NCBI GenBank assembly: GCA_029962745.1
Contig: CM057162.1
Coordinates: 9,302,408-9,366,407 of the forward strand
DNA from: Echinometra lucunter
Lineage: Eukaryota > Echinodermata > Echinoidea > Camarodonta > Echinometridae
Direction: 5' to 3'
Length of the DNA stretch: 64,000 bases
The position numbers and the translations under genes were made by a program. Shown here piece by piece: positions 43,200 to 55,600 of this stretch. Position 1 is the first letter of the stretch. Each line of letters opens with the position of its first letter. The notes beneath the pieces are model-generated. The model did not search any database. It saw only the letters and a program-made list of their open reading frames with translations, and was not told where the DNA came from.

Positions 43200-46100
43200 C
43201 TCGTGAAAAACAAGAAAGGAAAAGTATATATCTTATAGTCCTTGGAACATATTATTATGATTATTAACCGATTCCTTAAGGGAACCGGTTAATGGGAAAA
43301 TCTTAATTGAAAGAATAAATAGGGAGAGTGAGGCAAAGGTATACATACGAGAGACAAAGCAACAAAATAAAGTAAATAAAAAAACAGAAAAAAAAAACAA
43401 TACGGAGAATTGCAGTCCCTTCCATGTAGAGTATAGGCATAAAGGGGAGAATGCTCCTAACCTGGGGTCGGAGGGGAGGGGGGGGGGTGGGAGGTGGAAC
43501 AACATTTTTTTTATTTTTTTTTTCTCTCTGATCATGTCATATATTTTGTTAATATTTCATTTTGTAATTGCTGAAACGCATTAGTATTAATTTCTAGTTT
43601 TTTGAAGTTTGATGTATAAGTTGTATAATTATATTGTAATGGATTTATTGTATAATTTATAATTATGTTTCAAATAGTTTGTACAAATTGTTTATAGAAT
43701 CTGATTGTGTATTTTGATTTGAGAGAATATAATAAAACATCCTTAAAAAAAAAACCGAGTGGCCCCTGTATCATACCGCTGGGAATGAGACAATTCAATA
43801 GTCAACGGGTTTAAGTATAAACATCACTCTCAAGGTGTAGCCTTGAAGAGTACACGTGTTAAACATGGTTGTATTACTAATTCTAGATGCTTGAAATGAA
43901 TCATATTCATTAATAAAGAAGGAATTTGAGTTTTGCTGGGTTTGCCTTAATATTTCTGCCATTAAATCATGATCATTTCAAAGATATCAAGATGTTTTCT
44001 CCTCCACTTTCTATAATATTTTTTCTCTTGGTTTTACTTTCTATTCTTTTAAATGTGTTACGTAAGAGGGAAAGTACTTACCTGATAATCCCAAACCGTG
44101 GAGTGTTTCTCTAAACTTGTTTCGGCTTTCCCCTATGGGACAGTTATCCCTCCATTCTTTGAGGCGTTGTAGGTGCGACTGCCCATCATCGTTCTTGACG
44201 CCAAGCCTTGCAGTGAGTTGCTCCATCTTTGCAGTAGAAGTGATGCATTCGAGGACGTTCTCCAGTTCATCATCTTTCACGTCATGAACTTGAACTTGAT
44301 AATTGAAATATTAATGTAAATATTATGTTTCTAGTTATTCGTTTTCTAGTGAGTTTCTCAAATCAAGAATGCATAAAAAACATCAGGATGAAAGAAAAGT
44401 TAATACGTATTTGCAATTTCTAAGTGACAAAGTGTAAAAAAAAAATATTTCATGCTTGCATGTTTTAAATTAAATACAGATACATAAAGTCTGGCATTCC
44501 AACACCGTGTTACATATATGACACAGATATAGAGAATATTATTTAAGGAGTGAAGCAAAATTTTCAAGACAAACTTTTCTCCATTTCGCTTCCCCTACTA
44601 AAGATCAATGTGAAAACAGAGGATTTTAAATTGATTTAAATTTATTCATCTTTATTTCATGTCGATTAGACTAAATGTATTTTCAGACAATCACCTTTGT
44701 TGTACATTGTCTCCTTTAGGACGTCTGTACGAATCTCACAGAGTCTTTGCAAAGGCATAATCCTGCTCTCTTTGATGGATTCGTCTCTCCAACCTCGTAG
44801 TTTTTCCTCGATCATGTCGATAGAGGCTACCTTGTCAAATGAGATGCCAAGCTTCTCAAGAAATAGTGGTACTGCATTTGATGGGAGATGCTTCGACAAA
44901 ATCGCCAAATCGTCATCAAAAATGCTCCCCAAATCTGAATGCCAAGAGGGCGGATAATACGTTTAAGACACAACGTATACTAAGAAAAATGGCAGAAAAA
45001 TGTCAGAGGTAAAACTGTCAGGGGCAAAAATATCAGAGGTAAAAATGTCAGCGGTAAAATTGTCAGAGGTAACAATATCAGAGGTAAAAATGTCAGAGGT
45101 AAAAATGTAAGTGTAAAAAATGTCAGAGGTAAAAATGTCAGAGGTAAAAATGTCAGAGGTAAAACTGTCAGAGGTAAAAATGTCAGAGGTATGTCAGAGG
45201 AAAAATGTACAATGTACAATGAGGTTTTAGGAATAAGCTATATGATAGAATTTTTTTTTTTAGAAAGAAATGAAATAAATTTCTTCTTCCCTAAACTTCC
45301 TTGTACATTCGCCTCACTACTTCCTTGTACATTCGCCTCTTTCGATCCAATGCAAAATAACATGCATTTCTCTATCATATAGCTGCTTCCCCAAACCTCC
45401 TTGTACATTCCCCTCACCTCATTGTACATTCGTCTCTTTCAGTCCTATGTAAAATAACATGTATTTCTCTGTCACATAGCTTCTTCCCCAAACCTCCTCG
45501 TACATTCGCCTCTTTCAATTGAGAGAAGCTGATGAATATTCATAGCGTATTTTGGCGACCTTTCGTACGAATCACTTCCTTATATCTCAAGTTCGCCTCA
45601 AAAGTGCCTACCCCAATGAGACGAATCTTGTTTTGGCGGGGAGAACATTCTGGTATGCGCGCATAGCCCAACAGTGTTTTGATCTTCCGTAAACTTGTTT
45701 AGCCGACTCCAAATATAGCAGCAAACAAACGCCCAGTTCCCTCTCTGTGTTTAAGCTTTGGCCGCTTCACCTGCAGAGTGAAACATATTTGTGACATTTC
45801 CACAAGTGAAAAGTAAATTGCGCCTTCTGGGTAAGAAATGTAAAGTGGTATGATGTTCATGTGAGGTTAATGGTGAAAAACAAGATACAGGATTATATCT
45901 AAATGATTTAAGATCTTAGTCAAATGACAGAGTGATAGATAGAAGAAAATAATATCCACGATTGGGGTTTTGCATATGCTAACACAATTAACTAATCAAG
46001 TAATTCTTTAAATAAAAAGTTGGAGATTCTGCAGCCTGTCCGATCGAATTAGTTCAATTTCGCTTACATCCTATTGCGTTTTCACGTACGAGGACAATAA

Positions 46101-49100
46101 TATTCAGGCATTTGTTCACGTACACCACGCTTGATTGGAGGCGGGGGGGGGGGGGGGGCTTACGAAGAGGAATGTGCATATTAAAATCGCGCACGCGTGT
46201 GGAATGTTTGTGGTGAGCTACTCATGTTACGAGCCAAAGTTTTTTTTCCCACCATCGTTTTTTTAATCCACGTACATTTTCTTTACTGTACATGTATCAA
46301 CGTTGTATGATATTTTATGCATTAGCCATGCAAATAAATCTATATTTCTGTCCTTCGCTTGTACATTTTTTTTTTCTCATTTCTCTGTATAATTTGATTC
46401 AGCTCAAGATTAGCCCAGGCCCACGCTTCCCCACTGTCCTGATGATTGTATAAAAATATGAAAATCACGTACAATAAACTGTCGCATTATAACCAATGAA
46501 TACGGTTTCCAGTGCAGTTATGTATATTGCCTAGCTGCTGAACCAAAAGCTCTATAAAAAAAAATAAATAAAAATTCCTTGCCTGCTACCCTCCCTCTCT
46601 CATATAGTTATTTTTCTCCATAATTATGCAGAAACCTCCTCTACTATGAACGGTGGAAGTAAATAGACAGACTTTTCTCATCTATTGTTGTTGTTTTTTT
46701 TCATTCATCTAACACTTTATACAGAGTTGTTTGTTAAGTTCCCCCCCCCCCCCGACAAAAAAAAAATAATCAAGTATAATCAACACCTCCTTCCCCTTTC
46801 ACATCGTTCAAGCCTCTCGAAAACCCTAACACTTCTTTTGGTTGATCTTAAATGATTTTGTTCCGTTTGTTTGTTTGTTTGTTTTATATTTCTGTTTGGT
46901 TTGGTTTGGGGGTTTGCTTTATTGCTTTCGTCTTCTCCGGAAGATACAAATGAACTGATGCTAAATCGTTACAAAGCAGAGAACTGGACGTTTGCTTGCT
47001 GATATTTTTTGAGTCTGTATACGAAAGAACAGAACACTTGTTAGGCAATACACGTATACCATGGAACGTTCTCCCCTCCAACACCATAACTGTTATTTTC
47101 CGTTATGGCCAAGACAAGGGCATTCAAGTAAACACATGTATACACGGTATGTTTACAGTATTGATATCTGATTATTCCGCCCTCCCCATAATTTATATAA
47201 TTCAATATTCGTACCTATACATGTTCACCTCAACATTTTCAAATCCGACCCACCTCTGACATTTTTTTTCTCTGGCATTTTTACCTCTGACATATTTACC
47301 TCTGACATTATTACCTTTGACCATGCTGACATTTTTTCCTCTGATATTTTTACCTCTGACATTTTGCCTCTGACATTTTACACCGAACCCGGTAGGGGGT
47401 GGGGGAACAACTTTCCCCCTTAGATAAGTTCACCCTTTCTGATCTGGTATATAAGCCCCCTTTTGAAACTAGGGTCTCTTTTTTTCTACGCCATTTCAGC
47501 TTCTTTCAAATATCCCTCTTCACCTGTGGTAAGTGCCCTAGAAAGAATCAGAGAGGCTTCGTATAACAACAGATTTTCTTGTTCTTCATAGCATCAGAGT
47601 GTATCATGGCAAAAGATATGACTAAAAATAAGAGGACAATAAATCAATATTAAATCAAATCCAAATGTTATGGTGTCCGAAAAAAGAAATGCGAAAACGA
47701 AACGTGAAGATGTAATGTGTTTCACCAGCAAGGAGAGATCACAGAATTATGTACGCTATCATATGGATGAATTCGAGTTGCAGGAGGCCCTTTTAAAATT
47801 AGCGTTTTCGTTGCCAAAAAGTCTTAAAATATTTACTCGCGTTATAATGAGTTAATTGGAGCAGTACTTTTACTAATGTGACCCCAACGCTTCCCGTACC
47901 TTTGCATCCACACTGCCAGAAAGAACACAGTGTCCCAAAGTGTGTTCAAAGTGGGAACCACAGTTTGAAATCATCTTCAGACAGTTAAATTCTTTTTTTT
48001 TTACATTGTGAATCACGTCTTCAGATTGTGAGCGATTAAATTCACACTGTGAAATCGAACATCTCTATGTGAATGCTCTGTGTTAAACCACACTGTGGAG
48101 GTTCCCATAGTGTGAAATCATCTTCACATTCTTCAATGTAAGCTTTCTAACATTGTGGATTATATCTTCACAGAGTGCACTATGTGAACACACTGCCGGA
48201 CACTGTGTTCTAACTGGCAGGGCAGCCTGTCCTAGTAAATCAAAAGCCCACAAGATGCCCTCAGAAAAGTTTTTTCAGACGGGCTAGATAGCCCTTTGCA
48301 TCATAGAAAAGAAACATTGGATTAAAGTTAAACAACCTTCCACAAGAAAAAGAAAGTTAGAAATAACGAAACTTACTGAAAGTGTTTGCATAACTGTGTG
48401 GTCTTTCAAGAGTATCTCCGGCTTCAAGCCGATAGCTTGTTGTCCCAAAAGCATCTGAAACAAAGACAAAGTAAGAATAGAACCAAACACTACAGCGTGA
48501 GTCAGAGAAAAAGTTTTACACTTTTTATATGCTCCTAATAACACACATATATATATATATATGATAAAATATATAATTATTGTACCTTGGTTTGATAGGA
48601 TAATAAGTGGCCTTAAATTGGATACCATATTTGTTGAGAATTTACTGGATATGAGTTATTGAATGTGTCTGGGTCAATAACAATTTGCGCCAGCATCAAC
48701 AGTGCCTGGCCTGATTTAGACTCAACTGTACCATGAGCTCGATGAGGAAAAAAGCCTTTTTTAATGATAGCTGAGTTGTTAGAAATCAGTCATGGAACGC
48801 TGAAGTTAATGCAAACAGCATGTTTCAGAGTTTAAAAGCTCGGTGACATCGTGGTACAGTAACAGTTTTCTCCTCAGGAAAAAGCCTTTCTTGTCACTGA
48901 ATGTGCCAGGACACAAAACGTGGTTACGGTTGTGCGAGAGTTTCACAGTCACTTACATGAAATTCATAACATGTCAAACCCCATATTGCAACATATTGGA
49001 ATATCATGCAACAAGCCCGGGGGCACTCGACCCCAAAAGTGGTAGGTATGTGTCGCGGGCGAGACAAAAAACGGGGGCTTTGGAACGGGCTTATTGTGAA

Positions 49101-52100
49101 AAAGAGGGTCTTCGGAACAGGCTTCGGAACTACAAATGTTTGTGAAAACGGGGGCCTTTGGAACGGTTCGCCTGCGTGTGAGTGCGTAAGTATTCCCATG
49201 GAACGGGCATACGTTTATGCAACTAACCCGGCGGCCCGGGCGCCGGCTGCGCTCGCGCAGAGGCAATGGTCGGACAGTACAGCGCTAGCGCTCTGCGGGC
49301 CGCTTGCGCATATTTTTTTAAACTAGAGTTCTGCCATATTTGCGATAAAATTCAAGAAAACCGGGGTTAAATGTGTCTAACTCGTCAGCGCACATGTACA
49401 GCGAACACTGATCTCGAACGTCGAACAGCAAACGTGCCCTTATGCACGGTATGAGCTAGCCTTTGGGCAAGGCCTCGCGCGCTGCTTGTCTGCCAAGCAG
49501 GGTTTGAAAAACAGACTAAATAGTGTGAATTTATGGCAGTGATCAGTGGACGGAGCCGCGGTAGCGCCGAGGCCTTTGCTAACTTGCGGAGCTTATACAT
49601 ATGCATGAGGGTCTTGCATATACAGTAGCTAGCGACGATTGTGACCAATCGTAACTGTTTTAACCGCGGTGTGTTATATGGATTCGTTCATTAAATTACG
49701 GGGGGATAGATATTCAAATGTACTAAATGATAAATAATATCTAGTTCAATTTTCAATAAAAACAGATAGATTTATGAAAGAAAATGAATAATTTGATGAC
49801 CAGCTGTATTTACTATTTTGCATAATAAGTAGATATATCGTAAAATTTTCCTCTCTTCTTTTTCATTTCAACCTACGCATAGTGGCTCGCGCGATCAGCT
49901 TGTCGATTGGTATTGTACAACATGTCGAACGTTAGGCACATGTGAATAAGAAATATTCATTAGTTCTCTCGAATTGTCTACTCTGATTGGTGTATCGGAT
50001 TCGAACGGGTGGTCCTAAAAAAGGACTGTAAACCAGAAGAAGTGGGAGGATTGAGTTGGTGAAGAGATGAGGAGAGGCATGAGTCGGCGAGAGGTAAGAG
50101 GACTTGAGGCGGGCGGAGAAGGAGAGAAGACTCTCTAGGATTTCACTCAGTTTTCAGAAAGATATTCTACCCTCCAATTTTCCTGCTTTCTCGCCTCTCT
50201 ATTTCACCTCCATCTCTATCCACTTTATCTATAGTCCTTTAGTACTTACCACATGGTGAATCGTAAACCCTTTCTACGAATAAGACAAGAGAACATCGAA
50301 GATGTTCAGGAAATGCTTGGCGGGCGAAAATGTGTTTTGGCCCTCCTGCACCCACCCTCCTTTTTTTTCCGGCGCCTATGATCTACACCATGCACACACC
50401 TTGCTGGATTTACAAGAGAATGGTTGCATATTGGTGTATGTCATTTGAAATCAAGAACATCATATTTTGGATATGGTGTGGAACATTGGAACACATTTCA
50501 TTAAAAAAAGAGTATCAAATATGGGATTTAAGCAAATCCGATTTTATCATCCAATCCGATATATCCGCAAAGTAAAAATGAAGGTAAATAGACAACATGA
50601 ACCCATTACCTGTCATGTCGTAGCGACTGATTTTGATGATAGCATCATCTAGCTTACATCTCTTCTCGTAGTTGCTGCATTCCTGTTCAGCTATCCAGTC
50701 ACTAATCATTTCTTGCGTGTCAAAAAACTCTTCATTGTTTTCATTTATGATGACAGCAACTTTCTTCTCGTCGGTGATTCCTACAGCTTTAGCAAGCCTT
50801 GTGCAATGTCTTCCTGTCAGCTTGTAGACGAACCCTTTCACCTCTATTGATGATATTGGCTTTAGGAGATAGTCAGGAACTAGATTGATATTCAAAGGAA
50901 TAAACATTGATCTAACATAATTCTAATTTTAATATTGCGAAAAATGAATATAGGTTAGACCTTCGTTGAAGGTACAAATCCCAAGGATAGTGGGGAGAGG
51001 ATAAAGGAGAGGACACGACATTAAACATGTTAGGTCGTAGGCTTTCATGGTGAATTTGATACCATGGGTGCGTACCCAGTAACAGGTGTTGTCCATCACT
51101 GTGAGTTTTATGACCATCAGACTTTATTTAATGCTCTGTATACTTCACCCTTTCCCCATGATGGCAAAGTCATTATCTCACTTTCCCTGGCCCGAGAATG
51201 CCCCAAGCAGGCCGAAGAATGTTTGTGGTGGGACAGCTTGTTTTGCTGTGCTCCAGAAATATTGCTCTATTACAAGTATTTCTCACAAAGTCTGGTGTCA
51301 GCAAATTATGCTCCATTCCCCATGGAAGCCCACGACCTAGCGTCTTTAAACCAAACGTCACCCAACCGGCAACAGGCATTAACACTAATGCCTTAGTCAC
51401 TTGATGGAATGATGCTAGGCCATTTTTATACATCTCTTGATTTTCGTAGAAATAGTAGGTCATTAGTAGGTCACTGACCCACGTATTCCTTCTATCATGT
51501 CTATCGCGGCAAAGGGGACTAAGTCATGAAAACATTATTCTCTCGTATATACGTCGATTAATCAATCAGTCACTAGTTTTGTCAGTCAATCAACCAATCC
51601 CCCCCCCCCCCCAAAAAAAAAAAAAATACAACCAACCAATCGCAAGGTTATTTTTATCCAAGAAGAAGGTGACTTGACATAACTGAATCATTCACTGTAA
51701 TGCAAACGTTCCGGTTTCATGATCAGGAGCGAAATTTAGCATGAATCAAAGTTCCCAAGAGCTGGCCTACAATTTTTGGAATTTTTTCAAAGGCTCCAAA
51801 GGGAATCGAATCCGGGCCTTTTGCTATGAACGCCTATGCCTTAACAACTAAACCACGGAGACTGGCCAGTGGTTCCGGCGACTACAAATTCGCTCAACCG
51901 ACAGATTGATAAATCTTCAACCTGCACTTATCAATCCCGTCGTTGGCGTTAATTTCCTTCAGCAAGAAATTCATCCACATCGTGCTGCACTCAACCCAGG
52001 TGAGGTGAATGGGTACCTGGCAGGAATTCATTCCTTGAAATGCTTGCGCGCTGGCGGCTGCCGGGCTAAAGCCAGGGTAATAATATCCAAGTCCTTTGGA

Positions 52101-52615
52101 AGCGCATAGAGACGTTATATCATAACGTGATATGCGCTATACAAGAACTGTATATTATTATTATTATTATTTTGAACAATGACCTGCTGCACACCTCAGC
52201 TGGATCCGAGCTAATGCTTTGGGATACATGTACATGTATATGTTCGAATAATTAACATTTTGTGATCAAATACAACAGCTTTGACAACTCTCGTAGAAAT
52301 AAATACATGTGAGATCAATCGAGAAAATAATAGCGTAGCATGATTCAAAGTTCCCCTGAGCTGGCCTACCAATTTTGGAATTTTTGCAAAGGTTAAAAAA
52401 AAATGCCTCCGCCGGGAATCGAACCTGGGCCTTTGGCTATGAACATCAATGCCTTTACCACTAGACCACGGAGACGGGCCAGTGGTTTCGACGATCTCAC
52501 ATGATTTATTTCCGCGAGATTTGCCATAGCTGTTGTACAGAGTAGATAGTGTTCTGCTCGGAGTTGGTGATACCAAAAACTAAAAAAGAAATAAAAAGAA
52601 AACTCCGTAAACCAA

Positions 52616-52684
<69 letters not shown>

Positions 52685-55600
52685 CATGTAATTGTAAGAA
52701 GAAGGCTGCAACTTTTAAACATGGTTAACGGTGTCTTGCAGAGTAACATAATCACAAACAGGTAAAAATTGCGGTATATTTTATTTGATTGTAATATATG
52801 CAATTTATAAAGCAAGTTCAAATTTAACATTGCTCCTTTTGTCTTACAAACGAGATTTAGATATTTTCTTCTCACGCCGTGTTGTAGTTCTTGAACTTTT
52901 TTCGATATGTATATTTTGTTTCTATTTGTCCGTACAGTACCTGAAGAAGGCATGATTGCCGAAAGCTCGTAATAAAAGAATAGAATGGTTCAACTACGTC
53001 TAGTCTTGCTTCTCATTTCTCGTCTATATATCTTGCATTTATATAGCTCCTCTTTCTGAGATAACACATGAATATTCATATTTAGCCATGCATATATTCC
53101 AAAGTATCAAAATACTTTATATTATATTGCGTCGTTGTTATCACACCAGTCCATGATTTACGCCTATAACAAACGTGGAAATAAAAGGGGGAAAAAGGAA
53201 TACTTGACACTCACCCTTGAAGAAAGTCCTATCCAGTGGAAGGCATTTAGCTCTTTCCAAAGCAAGACTTAGCAGAATGAAATGACTTCCATTGTTTATT
53301 CTTTTACGCCACTTCATCATTTCTTCCACTGCTTCATTTACAAAGTTATCCCTGTTTCCTCTCAATTTCCATTGACATCCCTGTTGCTCGGTGATCAGTT
53401 CCTCAAGAAATCGGCCAAACTTCTTATCACAGCCAATTTGTCGTACAATATAATCCAAACGTTCTTCTGAAATCGCAACACCTCCTTCATCTTTTATCCG
53501 TTCTTAAGAGAATAAAAAAAACATATTCAGGAAAATCATCATTCGTGTACCGTATTATAAGAAATGTTTTGTTGTTGTTCTTGCTCTACTCTTGCACTGT
53601 AGCAACGGGTAGCAACAGATACCTTAAATGTATTGCATAATTAAGACGGAAGAGGAGTATTATGCAAAACCTGCTGTATATACACGTTGGAAATTTTTTA
53701 ACCTAATGTTTCCTACACTGTGCCGATCAGCATGTGTGGCAAGTATGCTATTGTGCTAATTTTCACTCATGGCAAAGGAAAGGAAGATTGTAAGGAAAGG
53801 AAATTATTTGTAAGCATTTGACAAAAAAGAAAAATCGTTAGGAAACTGGCATTCTTCTAGAAACTTCGCGAATGAGTGATTTACGCATAACTTGCTGATG
53901 TTTGTTGCAGCTAATGAGAACCGCCTTTCCCGACTGATTTCCCTCCAGCCTGAGTATTTCTCCCTTCAGTGATATTATTATTTGGTTACCATTCTAGTTA
54001 ATCAATTATTAAATATTTAAAGGAATTCCCCCTTCGCCCAAAGAGGTGGAGAAAGATACCCAGTTTTGTTTTTTTGTTTTTTTTTCTAAATGTTCCTTTT
54101 TCGGAAGGTTCATTATTTTGTATGTGATTATCTTCAATGCAGATTAGTGAGACAAAAACGAACATAAAGATAATTATTGCTCTAAACGTAATTATTTTTC
54201 ATTAGTTTAAAGGCTCAGATCCTTTTTTTTTTATTTTACGTTATATTTTTCTTTTTATTCTGGACTCGTGGTGTTACATTGAATCGTTCTGTTACATTGG
54301 ATATCATCCTGATCATCAACCAACACATTTTGTCATGGTTGTAAGTGTCTGTTGACATGATTTTTTTTTACACGAATGACTGCTATCCGTAAATCACTTT
54401 GGGTCTTTGATGAAGATTGTACTTACCTGTCATACGTTTCAAGGGACCGCCAAGTCCATATCCGAATAACGTATTATACAATCGCATTCTTTCATCATCA
54501 GATGTATGTGTGTCCTTCCATTCACATAGTAATTCATAAGCCTTGTTTCGGGTAAGCACTTCGTCTACGGTAATACCAAGATCATATAGTGCGTCTTTTA
54601 GCTTTTGCAAGTCGGTAGCATCCAAATTCTGTACCAGGTACCACAATTCATAGAATGAGATCTTCCCTGGAATAAAGCACAACACGTCATCGGTAATGAC
54701 CAAAAAAGAAATAATGAAAAGATGGGTTCTGAAGAACAGATCACTGGATTACAAGTACTTGTTCCGCTGCTTGACTATTACGAATAAGTGTCATCCCTTT
54801 ACAGGAGGTATATTACATTTAAATAGGGGTATTATCGCGTCAGCAAACCTCAGTGTACGGTATGTGCTTGACATTTTGGGCGGCGGGGTGCCTTTTTAAG
54901 ATGTGGGGCACCAGCGAAAAAGAACAACGTTTCAAAAAGGGAACACCTACAAAGAGTGGACACAGGAAGGAAACATATCACGTAGAGACATCCGTAATAC
55001 GACTAGAATCGATTCAACACGTTTTAAAAGATTTTTTTTAATATTCCTATTCTCTATACATCATTTACAGCTGTACATGTATATATTAAAACAAATCTCC
55101 TTTATCGAATATAAATGCATATATAAGCCAAGAGGATTGAATAAGAAAACCATCCTTCCGGAAAATTTCAAAAATCAGTTTCATACTTCTTTTGAAATAA
55201 GTTTGTTTGAAATAAATGAAAGGAGTTACCTTTTTCAAACAAGGGCATTGCTTCCGGGTCGTCACTGGCTGTATGGAGAAAAATTTAAGTGAGTTTTAAT
55301 CTGATTATAATTTCTATGAAGCTTTTTAGAAAAAAACATAACCTGATTATGTGAAAATATCTATTTATTACATTAAACATGAAATCATTTATAAAACCTC
55401 ATTTTTAACATGAATTTTAAACAAGTGCACTTCATTAGCAAGTAAAAAAAACGAAAACCAATATTTTTTGCCAAATAGGCTTTAATTTTCAAAGTCAATT
55501 CTTATTATCCTTCATGAAATGAATGTGCATTTTGTCATCACGCCGAAACACGTATTTTGATAAAAAGAAAAAAAATACATCGTCTAGCATGTATAGGCAG

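Larger units (their letters stand above)
44991..47389. mobile_element. Foldback transposon with 15-bp tandem-repeat arms, element 2 (TU-like)
   Basis: The left arm (44992-45205) has GTAAAAATGTCAGAG units; the right arm (47262-47380) has the reverse complement, ending in CACCGAACC as in element 1. The interior matches element 1 in opposite orientation (for example gcgcgcatagcccaacagtg, and caagacaagggcattcaagt). The interior is longer because of an extra tandem block. It is absent from the equivalent gene 1 intron (about 13330-13480), so it inserted after the duplication. No clear 8-bp duplication is visible at its edges. Confidence 0.8.

Noticed and set aside
39441..47385. CRISPR-like arrays
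   Set aside because: The 15-bp units are directly adjacent with no spacers and the DNA is eukaryotic; it is a minisatellite.
48924..49326. Overlapping frames of about 100 codons on both strands
   Set aside because: They lie in the GC-rich arm-specific insertion, on both strands at once, with no domain; typical of CpG-rich repeats lacking stops.
51064..51463. Frames of 84-110 codons on both strands
   Set aside because: They overlap the TTAA-flanked MITE and have no conserved domain.
52393..52953. 186-codon minus-strand frame
   Set aside because: It crosses an AT microsatellite (Ile/Tyr run) and a tRNA-like SINE; no coding signature.
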